Positions 1 through 7,755 of a DNA stretch of 64,000 bases are shown piece after piece. Source of the stretch: UBA4416 sp048498515 (GTDB taxonomy: Bacteria > Bacteroidota > Bacteroidia > B-17B0 > Aurantibacillaceae). Location: positions 111,439-175,438 of the forward strand of contig JBEHXV010000006.1 of assembly GCA_048498515.1 (NCBI GenBank), given 5' to 3'. The notes beneath the pieces are model-generated. The model did no database searches. It was given only the letters and a program-made list of their open reading frames with translations, and had not been told where the DNA came from. The stretch's first letter is position 1, and the number at the start of each line of letters is the position of its first letter. A program made the position numbers and the translations under genes.

Positions 1-594
1 ATAGTAGCATTGTTCAGCTTATATAAATTTTACTGGCTACCCGGCCAGGAAAAAGAAGCCAGCAACGAAGCATTTTTTGCCCAGGCTTACTTTGAAAGAG
101 ACAGCTTTAATGTAGCTTTGAATGGAAACATTAATGTTCAGACAGCTGATGGCCCAAAAACAATGATGGGTTTCAGGGATATTGCCGATAACTACGGTAG
201 TACTAAAACAGGTAATTTAGCGAACTATTACGCGGGCATTTGCTTGCTGCGTACAGGTAAATTTGAAGAAGCCATTGAAATGCTTGAGAAATTCAGCGGT
301 AACGATGAAATTCTGGCACCGGTTGCCACAGGCGCTATTGGCGACGCGTATATGGAGCTTAATAACATTGATGAAGCCATTAAATTTTACTTAAAAGCGG
401 CCGATAAAGCCAACAATGGTTTCTCTACACCAACTTACTTAAGAAAAGCCGCTTTTGCTTACGAACAAAAAGCGAATTACACAGAAGCACTGGCAACCTA
501 CGAGCGTTTAAAGAACGAGTTCGGCAAAAGCTCCGATGCGCGTGAAGTTGACAAATACATTGCACGTGTAAAAACTCTGGGAAATATTCAATAA
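1..594 (+). CDS. TPR-repeat protein, 5'-truncated by window edge
   Basis: The reading frame is open from base 1, so the gene begins upstream of the window; the TTG at 10 is not a convincing start. About 197 residues are visible. They begin with the end of a hydrophobic stretch (LFSLYKFYW) that may be the tail of a membrane helix. Helical repeats with TPR spacing follow (YYAGICLLRTGKFEEAIEML, AIGDAYMELNNIDEAIKFY, AAFAYEQKANYTEALATYE). Membrane-anchored TPR proteins of this kind are common in Bacteroidota and act as protein-interaction scaffolds; no substrate can be named. A strong terminator follows, so the gene is not obviously co-transcribed with ribH. Confidence 0.8.
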   Translation: MVALFSLYKFYWLPGQEKEASNEAFFAQAYFERDSFNVALNGNINVQTADGPKTMMGFRDIADNYGSTKTGNLANYYAGICLLRTGKFEEAIEMLEKFSGNDEILAPVATGAIGDAYMELNNIDEAIKFYLKAADKANNGFSTPTYLRKAAFAYEQKANYTEALATYERLKNEFGKSSDAREVDKYIARVKTLGNIQ

Positions 595-622
595 CAACCA
601 AACATCACGACCTGTCGTGACT

Positions 623-652
623 AAAAAAGGTGATCTCCAGTCACCTTTTTTT
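623..652 (+). terminator. Rho-independent terminator after the TPR gene
   Basis: A perfect 11-bp stem (AAAAAAGGTGA / TCACCTTTTTT) with a 7-nt loop, ending in a T run, lies 28 bases after the TPR stop codon. Just upstream is a second small palindrome (TCACGA-cctg-TCGTGA, 605-620), like the one near 37450. Confidence 0.9.
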
Positions 653-673
653 ATTGCTAAAAAATAAACCGAT

Positions 674-1189
674 ATGGCCAGCGAACAAAAGAACTTATCC
701 AACTTTGAAGGAAGCGATGTACCTAACGCCGAGAACATGAAATTTGGCATTATATGGGCCGAATGGAACCACGCTATAACCCATGGCTTAATGAAAGGCG
801 CTTACGATACCTTAATTAAATACGGGGCAAAAGCAGATAACATTGTTACCAAAACGGTTCCCGGAGCCTTTGAATTAACACTGGGCGCTCAATACATGGC
901 CGAATCGGGTAATGTAGATGCCATTATATGCATTGGCTGCGTCATACAGGGCGATACCAAACACTTTGATTTTATTTGCGATGCCGTTGCAAAGGGTATT
1001 ACCAACCTCAACCTTAAATACAATAAACCTTTCATCTTTGGTGTGCTCACTGTTAATACTATGGAGCAGGCCCAGGACCGCACCGGTGGCAGGCATGGCA
1101 ACAAAGGCGATGAAGCCGCTGTAACCGCTATTAAAATGCTGGGCTTAAAAAATAGTTTTGAAGCCGGGAAAGGAAAGATCGGGTTTTAG
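674..1189 (+). CDS. ribH: 6,7-dimethyl-8-ribityllumazine synthase
   Basis: Penultimate enzyme of riboflavin synthesis: it condenses 5-amino-6-ribitylamino-uracil with 3,4-dihydroxy-2-butanone 4-phosphate. The 171-residue length fits the family. Visible signatures are the substrate loop GIIWAEWNHAITHGLMKGA, VPGAFEL (about 62-68), GCVIQGDTKHFDFIC with the likely catalytic His97, and FGVLTVNTMEQAQDR followed by GGRHGNKG near the C-terminus. The enzyme normally assembles into cytoplasmic pentamers or icosahedral 60-mers. ATG start with no Shine-Dalgarno sequence, as is usual in Bacteroidota. It follows the TPR terminator and is followed by a dispersed repeat. Confidence 0.97.
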   Translation: MASEQKNLSNFEGSDVPNAENMKFGIIWAEWNHAITHGLMKGAYDTLIKYGAKADNIVTKTVPGAFELTLGAQYMAESGNVDAIICIGCVIQGDTKHFDFICDAVAKGITNLNLKYNKPFIFGVLTVNTMEQAQDRTGGRHGNKGDEAAVTAIKMLGLKNSFEAGKGKIGF

Positions 1190-1202
1190 TTTCTATACAG
1201 TT

Positions 1203-1272
1203 TTTCGTCACCTGAACTTGCTTCAGGGTCTCTTCAATATTTTGAGATGCTGAAACAAGTTCAGCATGACAC
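1203..1272. repeat. Dispersed palindromic repeat (CTGAACTTG...TTCAG type)
   Basis: Two arms, CTGAACTTGCTTCAGGGTCTC-like and GAGATGCTGAAACAAGTTCAG-like, are imperfect inverted copies of each other and fold into a long hairpin. The same arm sequence recurs at 37412-37435. It lies between convergent genes (ribH and the minus-strand outer-membrane gene), the usual place for such elements. No coding potential. Confidence 0.7.
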
Positions 1273-1331
1273 TACTATACTTTCAAAAAAAATTACTAAA
1301 TCCGCGTTATCAGCGTTCAATCACAACAACG

Positions 1332-2174
1332 CTAAAACATTGCACCAATCGTCATGGTGAGCTGCGCCGCAAAAAAGTGATGATTGGCTGAACCGTTTCC
1401 TTTTCCTAATACAAGACATTTTCTATAATCGGCATAAACTCCTTTTCCGACAAACTCAAATACTCCATGCCTTAAAAACTCTACTCTAAGACCTGATTCT
1501 ACTCCCACTATCCAGCCTGCAATATGCCAATTATTGTTTAAGCGCTCTCCAAACATGGTCACATCTGTTCTTGGATAAACAATACCGGCTCCTGGCTTAA
1601 CCACGTATCCTACATTAAATCGTTTTGAAGGTTCCCAAAGTTTCCATCTTTTTATAAAGTTCAGCATCCAGAAATTGGCACCGTCAGAATGCTCAAAGTG
1701 AACCAGGTTATTAGGATCAAGGATTGTATCCTGGTCTACATAATTGCCGTTAAAATTTCCTTTTATGTGAACCTTCTGGTAATTGGTGACAATGTATTTG
1801 GTGTGATCGTAATTTAATTCAATCCCAAAATCTTTTTTATTATTAAAATAATAGCCTGCATGCACTACAAACTGTGGTATGGTAATATTGACCACATCTT
1901 TTATCTGATCAAAATCAGGACGGTCGGTTGCTTTGGCATCATAAATTGTAAAATCGTAATCGTTATAACGGCCTGTATAATCATGGTACTTATTTGATTT
2001 ATCGATAAAATGAATATCACTTTTACTATACCAGGCGCGCGTATAACCCCACGATGCATAAAAATTTCCCTTCTTTTTTTTAGCAGTAATAGTTCCTGTT
2101 CCAACGCTTTCGGTTTGCGAGGATAAACACATAAAAGAAAAAAGTAAAACAGGTAAAGCAAATAAACGGATCAT
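1332..2174 (-). CDS. Secreted protein, probable outer-membrane beta-barrel
   Basis: 280 residues starting with a clear signal peptide (MIRLFALPVLLFSFMCLSSQ). The mature part is rich in alternating aromatic/polar strands (FYASWGYTRAWYS, FVVHAGYYFNNKKDFGIELN) and ends in an aromatic residue (TMTIGAMF), both typical of small beta-barrels. I do not recognise a specific family. It is the last gene of the minus-strand run that begins with the DUF1573 genes and starts 14 bases after the tsaE stop. The role is unknown; a porin-like or structural outer-membrane role is inferred from the pattern only. Confidence 0.65.
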   Translation of the reverse strand: MIRLFALPVLLFSFMCLSSQTESVGTGTITAKKKKGNFYASWGYTRAWYSKSDIHFIDKSNKYHDYTGRYNDYDFTIYDAKATDRPDFDQIKDVVNITIPQFVVHAGYYFNNKKDFGIELNYDHTKYIVTNYQKVHIKGNFNGNYVDQDTILDPNNLVHFEHSDGANFWMLNFIKRWKLWEPSKRFNVGYVVKPGAGIVYPRTDVTMFGERLNNNWHIAGWIVGVESGLRVEFLRHGVFEFVGKGVYADYRKCLVLGKGNGSANHHFFAAQLTMTIGAMF

Positions 2175-2188
2175 TGAAAGAGGGAACT

Positions 2189-2605
2189 TTAAATTTCGGC
2201 GTAAAGATAACGATTATTGCCTTCCATTTGAATGATAATTGTCAGGTAAGTGTTTAAAAACGGCATCGCCATTTCAGGCCATTCAATAAATACATAATTG
2301 CCCGAAAACAGGTATTCTTCAAAACCCAGCTCAAATAATTCCTCAGCCGACTTTAACCTGTATAAATCAAAGTGAAAAACCTTTCCGGATACCGCATTGT
2401 ATTCATTTACAATAGAATACGTAGGACTACTCATAGTATCTCTTACCCCCAAAGAGCGGCAAAGCGATTTAATGAAAGTAGTTTTACCCGAGCCCATGGG
2501 CGCTGTAAATAAAAATACGTGTTCTTTCCCGGCAAAATCAATAAGTTGTCGGGCTGCATCCAGCTGAAGCGAAATATCCGAAATATCGAGTTTTAAAGAG
2601 GGCAT
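2189..2605 (-). CDS. tsaE: tRNA threonylcarbamoyladenosine biosynthesis ATPase TsaE
   Basis: P-loop ATPase of the TsaB-TsaD-TsaE complex that makes the universal t6A37 modification on ANN-decoding tRNAs. 138 residues, normal for the family. Walker A is APMGSGKTT (35-43); SPTYSIVNEY, FHFDLYRL, ELGFEEYL and the late FIEWPE motif are all present and in family order. Its ATG overlaps the stop codon of the upstream WG-repeat gene in the sequence TAATG, so the two are almost certainly translationally coupled. Confidence 0.95.
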   Translation of the reverse strand: MPSLKLDISDISLQLDAARQLIDFAGKEHVFLFTAPMGSGKTTFIKSLCRSLGVRDTMSSPTYSIVNEYNAVSGKVFHFDLYRLKSAEELFELGFEEYLFSGNYVFIEWPEMAMPFLNTYLTIIIQMEGNNRYLYAEI

Positions 2606-3540
2606 TATTCGGTAATTTTTTGAAGGTTAAAAAAATAATCTTCCCTGTCAACTTTTTGTTTTTTACGGTTACTCAGGTCAATAACGTACCAGCTGTCTTT
2701 ATTAATGACCAGGGCCTTGTTCTTTTTCATATAATAAAAATCCGTTCCATCCAATTCGTATTGCTCCCTGGTAACCGAATTTTCCACCAGGATCATTTCG
2801 CGGGGCAGGTATGTTTTACAGACATGGACGCTTTTTGACGAGAATTCAATGTGGTTTTTATTAGTGTAAAAGAGCTTTCCTGAAAGGTCATATACATCAT
2901 CGTTCAGCTTATTGTTATATACCGCGCTACAGCAATAAACCGAGCTGTCTTCAGGATTAATATCGATAGCAACATACTTGCATTTTACAATCACTTTTCC
3001 GGCAGTACTTACCAATCCTTTTATCCGCACCAGCCGTTTTTCAACTTCGGTTGTGTTCTCCACCATGTAAAAATCCTTTAGCTTGCTTTTATAAACGTTG
3101 TCAAATCCCTGTGATAGCTGTTTACCTTTTTTGGAAACCAAATACACTTTATCCTGGAACAGTATTTTAAAAACACCCGAACTGTCCATATAATCCTTGC
3201 TAAACTCCTGCTGGTTCGGGAAAGCATAAATGCTGTCAGGAAAGTTCTCGGCCAAAATTTTTAGTTTTTCATTTTTAGGATTTATGTAAAAGTAATCGTG
3301 CTCATACTCCTCTTCGCCGGTTAAAGGATTGGTAATTTTATTAAACTGGCTTTTAACAGATACCATGGCCAGTAAATTGCCCTGGTTAAAGGCGTAAGCC
3401 GAGTCATATTCGGGACTAATAATTACCTCGTTCCCTTTTTTATACCCCCATTTAGTGTTCTCAACAAAAGGAACAAGCGGCTGAGCAGCAAGCCATGTTG
3501 CTACTAATACAAAACAGGATATAAAACCAATGGTTTTAAT
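2605..3540 (-). CDS. WG-repeat secreted protein with apparent ATT start
   Basis: The first ATG in frame (3366) is internal. Upstream the frame stays open and encodes an obvious signal peptide (KTIGFISCFVLVATWLAAQP) followed by a canonical WG repeat (KWGYKKGNEVIISPEYDSAY). The codon directly before KTIGF is ATT at 3538-3540, and no ATG, GTG or TTG lies between it and the previous gene's stop. I therefore take ATT as the start, giving about 311 residues. More degenerate repeats follow, such as VYLVSKKGKQLSQGFDNVY. WG-repeat proteins are common secreted or surface proteins in Bacteroidota with no fixed biochemical role. The stop overlaps the tsaE ATG. Alternatives are a sequencing error in the start codon or translation only from 3366. 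Confidence 0.75.
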   Translation of the reverse strand: MKTIGFISCFVLVATWLAAQPLVPFVENTKWGYKKGNEVIISPEYDSAYAFNQGNLLAMVSVKSQFNKITNPLTGEEEYEHDYFYINPKNEKLKILAENFPDSIYAFPNQQEFSKDYMDSSGVFKILFQDKVYLVSKKGKQLSQGFDNVYKSKLKDFYMVENTTEVEKRLVRIKGLVSTAGKVIVKCKYVAIDINPEDSSVYCCSAVYNNKLNDDVYDLSGKLFYTNKNHIEFSSKSVHVCKTYLPREMILVENSVTREQYELDGTDFYYMKKNKALVINKDSWYVIDLSNRKKQKVDREDYFFNLQKITE

Positions 3541-3578
3541 GGTAAAGGGGTTTAAAACAAGTATTAAATATAGAAATT

Positions 3579-3986
3579 CTATTTCAACACTACGCCTTTG
3601 AACCGTATTTTTTGATTGGAATTTTTGGCGTTGGAAATGATCTCAACAATCCTGTCCTGCCGGTCGTATACGCTTTTGGTATCAAAGCTCACAATAACCT
3701 TTCCTTTTTGAGAAGGAGCAACGGGCTGTTTTGGAAACTCAACCGTAGTACAGGAACATTCCACTTTGGCCTCGGTAATAATTAAGGGCTGATTCCCTTC
3801 ATTCGAAAACTCAAATTCAAGCTTCACCACTTCGCCTTTTTTCACAAAGCCAAAGCTCTTTTTGGTATCGGTAAATTTAAGTTGCGATTGGGCAAAACCA
3901 CTCATGCATACCAGGAACAGGCATAAACAAAAAACCCTTCCATTTCTGAAAGGGTTTTTAAGGATCTTATTTAAATTACTTGGCAT
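3579..3986 (-). CDS. DUF1573 protein, third of three tandem copies
   Basis: A longer frame exists, but the sensible start is ATG 3986 (MPSNLNKIL), which gives 135 residues with a hydrophobic leader (VFCLCLFLVCMSGFAQS). The DUF1573 Ig-like body follows: FGFVKKGEVVKLEFEFSNEG, the paired-Cys motif ECSCTTVEFPKQP, then GKVIVSFDTKS. DUF1573 proteins are exported Bacteroidota proteins of unknown function with an Ig/MSP-like fold. The start overlaps the end of the previous DUF1573 gene by 11 bases, and a terminator-like hairpin lies inside its 5' coding region (3929-3959). The next ATG after that hairpin is at CMSGFAQ, inside the leader. Confidence 0.85.
   Translation of the reverse strand: MPSNLNKILKNPFRNGRVFCLCLFLVCMSGFAQSQLKFTDTKKSFGFVKKGEVVKLEFEFSNEGNQPLIITEAKVECSCTTVEFPKQPVAPSQKGKVIVSFDTKSVYDRQDRIVEIISNAKNSNQKIRFKGVVLK
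3929..3959 (-). terminator. Terminator-like hairpin inside the third DUF1573 gene
   Basis: Read on the minus strand: AAAAACCCTT, loop tcagaaatgg, AAGGGTTTTTT, i.e. a GC-containing stem ending in T6. It lies 17 bases after the stop codon of the middle DUF1573 gene, where its terminator is expected, yet within codons of the next gene. The loop TCAGAAATGG is the same as in the terminator at 30619-30648. Confidence 0.75.
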
Positions 3987-4440
3987 CCGGAGTTGCTGGT
4001 GCCGGAGCAGCAGGAGCCGCTTCAACCACACCTTTTATTTTAACTACTTTGCTTGGTTCTTTAGCGTTAGATGTAACGGTTACATTTTTTTCGAAAGGAC
4101 CAGGGCGTTTTGTATCGTATTTTACTTTAATGCTGGCGGTTTTTCCAGGTAAAATTGGTTCTTGTGGCCAACCTGGTTTACCATCAATGGTAGTGGCTGT
4201 ACAGCCGCACTGACCTTGTACGTTTGAGATCGTTAAAGGTGATTTACCAACATTTTTAATTTTAAATTCACGAACACCATTAGCGTCAAATTTTACTGTT
4301 CCATAATCCAGCACTTCAGCTTCAAATTTAATCTCAGGAGCGTTCGGATCGATGCTTGGAACTACAGATCCACCTTCCTGTGCATTTGCTGCAAATCCTA
4401 CGGTAAAGAATAATGCTAATGCGGCTAATACTTTTTTCAT
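3976..4440 (-). CDS. DUF1573 protein, second of three tandem copies
   Basis: 154 residues: signal peptide MKKVLAALALFFTVGFAANA, then an Ig-like DUF1573 domain (EVLDYGTVKFDANGVREFKI, KNVGKSPLTISNVQGQCGCT, LPGKTASIKVKYDTKRPGPF), ending in a low-complexity Ala/Pro tail (AAPAAPAPATPDAK). The CGC motif and the IxVxYDTxRxGPF strand are the family signature. Probably periplasmic or surface exposed. It is 22 bases downstream of the first copy. The Ala/Pro tail differs among the three copies, so they have diverged outside the core. Confidence 0.9.
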   Translation of the reverse strand: MKKVLAALALFFTVGFAANAQEGGSVVPSIDPNAPEIKFEAEVLDYGTVKFDANGVREFKIKNVGKSPLTISNVQGQCGCTATTIDGKPGWPQEPILPGKTASIKVKYDTKRPGPFEKNVTVTSNAKEPSKVVKIKGVVEAAPAAPAPATPDAK

Positions 4441-4462
4441 GTTTGTGGGGTTTTATGATTTA

Positions 4463-4966
4463 TTATTTTTTCTCTAAAGGTGCGCCCTGAGCTGGTTTGT
4501 TTTGAGGGAATGCCTCATCAACCGGTTTAGCGGCAATGTTACCTTTAATTTGTAAGGTTTGAGTTCCTGATTTTGCGTTTGACTGAACGGTAACTGATTT
4601 ACTGATTGGCCCTACCCTGTTTGAGTCGTATTTTACTTTGATCTCACCTGATTTACCTGGCAAAATAGGATCTTTTGGACATTGAGGAACTGTGCAACCG
4701 CAAGAACCCTGGCACATGGTAATGATTAAAGGCTCTTTACCAGTGTTTTTAAATTTAAATACGCACTCACCATTATCACCCTGATTAATGTTACCGTAAT
4801 CGTGCACCATTTTATCAAATTTAATATCGGCTAAGCTTGCTGAAGGAGTTACTGAAGCCGTTTCTGCACCATGGTTATGGCCGTCGTTCGCGCTATGCCC
4901 TTCCTGAGCAAAAGATAAAGTACTTAAAGAAGCGACTAAGCCGAGGGTAAAGATTAATTTTTTCAT
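4463..4966 (-). CDS. DUF1573 protein, first of three tandem copies
   Basis: 167 residues with signal peptide MKKLIFTLGLVASLSTLSFA, then a His-rich stretch (EGHSANDGHNHGAE) that could bind metal, and the DUF1573 core (MVHDYGNINQGDNGECVFKF, CQGSCGCTVPQCPKDP, SGEIKVKYDSNRVGPISKSV). It is the first gene of the minus-strand operon, divergent from valS across a 127-bp gap. Its function is not known; the His-rich segment after the signal peptide is unique to this copy. Confidence 0.9.
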   Translation of the reverse strand: MKKLIFTLGLVASLSTLSFAQEGHSANDGHNHGAETASVTPSASLADIKFDKMVHDYGNINQGDNGECVFKFKNTGKEPLIITMCQGSCGCTVPQCPKDPILPGKSGEIKVKYDSNRVGPISKSVTVQSNAKSGTQTLQIKGNIAAKPVDEAFPQNKPAQGAPLEKK

Positions 4967-5055
4967 TTTTATGGGTTTTATTTGGGTTTTTTATGTGTTG
5001 AATAATTATTCCAATATCGTGCCATAAAGATAGTACCGATATGGTTTACTATCGT

Positions 5056-5063
5056 TATTTTTG
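5056..5063 (+). promoter_or_regulatory. Candidate -7 element (TATTTTTG) upstream of valS
   Basis: Matches the Bacteroidota sigma-A -7 consensus TAnnTTTG, 30 bases before the valS ATG. No good -33 TTTG was found at the right spacing. On the other strand TATCTTTA (5028-5035) is a weaker candidate for the DUF1573 operon. Confidence 0.4.
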
Positions 5064-5093
5064 CGAAATTTAACAAAAATTTTAATACCATCA

Positions 5094-7736
5094 ATGGAAA
5101 TCGCAAAAACATATAATGCCGCGTTGGCAGAGAGTACCTGGTACCAATACTGGCTCGATAAACAATTCTTTAAATCAACTCCCGATCACCGAACCCCATA
5201 TACTATTGTTATCCCTCCTCCCAATGTAACCGGCGTGTTACACATGGGCCATATGCTCAATAATACCATACAGGATGTGCTTATACGTCGTGCCCGTATG
5301 CTGGGATATAACGCCTGCTGGGTGCCTGGAACCGATCATGCCAGCATTGCTACCGAAGCCAAAGTTGTAGCATTACTGAAAGAACAGGGTATTAATAAAG
5401 CCGATTTGAGCCGTGAGGATTTTTTGAAACATGCCTGGAACTGGAAAGAAAAATACGGTGGTATTATTTTAGAACAACTAAAAAAGCTTGGCGCCAGCTG
5501 CGATTGGGACCGTACCCGCTTTACCATGGAGGAAGGACTCAGCGAAGCGGTAATTGATGTGTTCATTGACCTTTACAACAAAGGCCAGATTTACCGAGGC
5601 GTTCGCATGGTAAACTGGGACCCGCAAGGATTAACCGCCGTGAGCGATGAAGAGGTAATTCATAAAGAAGCAAGTGGTAAACTGGTATATGTAAAATACA
5701 AAATTGAAGGAAGTGAAGATTTTGTAACCATTGCCACTACACGTCCCGAAACCATTATGGGCGATACGGCTGTTTGCGTTAACCCTGCAGATGAACGCTA
5801 TGCCCACTTGAAAGGTAAAAATGTGATCGTTCCTGTAGTGAACAGGATTGTGCCTTTGATATTTGACGACTACGTTGATCCCAGTTTTGGTACCGGTGCC
5901 TTAAAAGTAACGCCGGCTCACGATATTAATGATTTTAACCTCGGACAAAAACACAAACTGCAAACCATCGACGCATTGAATCCAAACGGAACCATTAGCG
6001 AAGCAGCTGGGGCGTATGTTGGCATGGATCGTTTTGCCTGCCGCAAGCAAATTATTGCAGATTTAACCGAACAAGGTTTAGTTGAAAAAGTAGAAGAAAT
6101 TAAAAATAAAGTAGGTTACAGCGAACGAACAAACTCTGTTATTGAACCACGCTTAAGCATGCAATGGTTCCTGAAAATGGATACAGTAAGTAAACCGGCG
6201 TTGGAAGCGGTGATGAGTGGCGATGTAAAACTGATCCCCGAAAAATTCATTAACACCTACAAGCACTGGATGGAAAATGTACATGACTGGTGCATTAGCC
6301 GCCAGTTATGGTGGGGACAACGCATTCCGGCGTGGTACGATAACAACGGGAATACGGTGGTTGCTAAAACCCTCAATGAGGCATTTGAAAAATTGAAAAT
6401 TGAAAATGGATCATTGAAAATTGAAGATGTAAAACAGGACGATGATGTATTGGATACCTGGTTCTCATCCTGGTTATGGCCGTTAACGGTGTTTGATCCG
6501 GAGATCATTAAAAACGGTTGGAAAAAAGCCAATGCCGATTTGAAATACTATTATCCTACCAATGACCTTGTTACTGCACCTGAAATTTTATTCTTCTGGG
6601 TAGCGCGCATGATTATTGCCGGAAAAGAATATACGGGTCAAAAACCATTTACCAATGTCTATTTAACCGGCATTGTGCGTGATAAGCTGGGGCGTAAAAT
6701 GAGTAAGAGCCTTGGCAACTCTCCCGATCCATTAGACCTGATTGAAAAATATGGTGCCGATGGCGTACGTGTTGGGATGCTTTTGTGCTCACCTGCCGGT
6801 AACGATTTAATGTTTGATGAAAGCTATTGTGAACAGGGACGGAATTTTGCCAATAAAGTTTGGAATGCTTTCCGTTTGATAAAAGGTTTCGAAATTGGTG
6901 ATGTAAAACAATCCAATGCGCAAAAAGCAGCCATTACCTGGTTCGAACAAAAATTATCGGAACAACTCGAGATCATTAACGATCACTACTCCAAATACAG
7001 AATGAGCGATGCGTTGATGGCTACCTATAAACTGGTGTGGGACGATTTTTGCGCCTGGTACCTGGAAGCCATTAAACCCGAATTTATTGATGGCAAAGCG
7101 CAGCCAATTGATAAAACAACTTATGAGGCAACCATTGGCTACCTTGAATCTTTATTAAAGATCATGCATCCGTGGATGCCCTTCATTACTGAAGAGATCT
7201 GGCACTTAGTAAAAGAGCGCGACGAGAAAGACTGCATCATAGTAGCCGAATGGCCAAAACAATTGACAGAATTGGACAAGAAACAGTTGGCAGAGTTTGA
7301 AGTATCGAAAGAGCTTGTAGCGATGGTGCGTAACGTGCGTGCACAAAAACAATTATCGCCAAAAGAAAAACTGGAGGTGATTGAACGCTCTGATGCTACC
7401 CGCTCTTATTTTGATGATGCCATTATTAAGCTGGCAAACCTGTCGGCTTTCTCATACACTAAAGATAAGGTAGAAGGTGCTTTTGCGTTCCAGGTTAAAA
7501 CCACAGAGTTTTTCATCCCGCTGGCGCAGAATTTAAATAAGGAAGATGAAATTGAACGCCTGACCAAGGAGCTGGAGTACAATAAAGGCTTCCTGCAGTC
7601 GGTTCAAAAGAAACTATTGAACGAAAAATTTGTGGCCAATGCAAAGCCTGAAGTAATAGCTGTTGAGCGTAAAAAAGAAAGCGATGCCATGGCAAAGATC
7701 AAAACCATTGAGGAACAATTGTCTGTTTTAAATTAA
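5094..7736 (+). CDS. valS: Valyl-tRNA synthetase
   Basis: Class Ia aminoacyl-tRNA synthetase that charges tRNA-Val. The start is ATG 5094 (MEIAKTYNAALAES), not the upstream TTG, giving 880 residues. HIGH-type signature PNVTGVLHMGHM (about 43-54) and KMSKS at 535-539 (GRKMSKSLGNSPDP) are intact. The editing domain contains TTRPETIMGDTAV and PAHDINDFNLGQ. The C-terminal coiled-coil tRNA-binding arm (EIERLTKELEYNKGFLQSV, then NEKFVANAKPEVI) is present, so the protein is full length. The ATG is preceded by an A+T-rich leader without Shine-Dalgarno, and an AT-rich cyclase gene follows after 19 bases. Confidence 0.98.
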   Translation: MEIAKTYNAALAESTWYQYWLDKQFFKSTPDHRTPYTIVIPPPNVTGVLHMGHMLNNTIQDVLIRRARMLGYNACWVPGTDHASIATEAKVVALLKEQGINKADLSREDFLKHAWNWKEKYGGIILEQLKKLGASCDWDRTRFTMEEGLSEAVIDVFIDLYNKGQIYRGVRMVNWDPQGLTAVSDEEVIHKEASGKLVYVKYKIEGSEDFVTIATTRPETIMGDTAVCVNPADERYAHLKGKNVIVPVVNRIVPLIFDDYVDPSFGTGALKVTPAHDINDFNLGQKHKLQTIDALNPNGTISEAAGAYVGMDRFACRKQIIADLTEQGLVEKVEEIKNKVGYSERTNSVIEPRLSMQWFLKMDTVSKPALEAVMSGDVKLIPEKFINTYKHWMENVHDWCISRQLWWGQRIPAWYDNNGNTVVAKTLNEAFEKLKIENGSLKIEDVKQDDDVLDTWFSSWLWPLTVFDPEIIKNGWKKANADLKYYYPTNDLVTAPEILFFWVARMIIAGKEYTGQKPFTNVYLTGIVRDKLGRKMSKSLGNSPDPLDLIEKYGADGVRVGMLLCSPAGNDLMFDESYCEQGRNFANKVWNAFRLIKGFEIGDVKQSNAQKAAITWFEQKLSEQLEIINDHYSKYRMSDALMATYKLVWDDFCAWYLEAIKPEFIDGKAQPIDKTTYEATIGYLESLLKIMHPWMPFITEEIWHLVKERDEKDCIIVAEWPKQLTELDKKQLAEFEVSKELVAMVRNVRAQKQLSPKEKLEVIERSDATRSYFDDAIIKLANLSAFSYTKDKVEGAFAFQVKTTEFFIPLAQNLNKEDEIERLTKELEYNKGFLQSVQKKLLNEKFVANAKPEVIAVERKKESDAMAKIKTIEEQLSVLN

Positions 7737-7755
7737 TATTAAATAATATTTTAAG

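Noticed and set aside
10..594. TTG start at base 10 for the TPR gene
   Set aside because: The frame continues open to base 1 and the preceding residues look like the end of a membrane helix, so the gene is truncated by the window edge.
3366..3366. ATG 3366 as start of the WG-repeat gene
   Set aside because: It would remove a signal peptide and a complete WG repeat that lie in frame just upstream.
5061..5093. Extended valS start at TTG 5061
   Set aside because: The TTG lies within the candidate promoter element and the extension is not typical of ValS; ATG 5094 gives the expected N-terminus.
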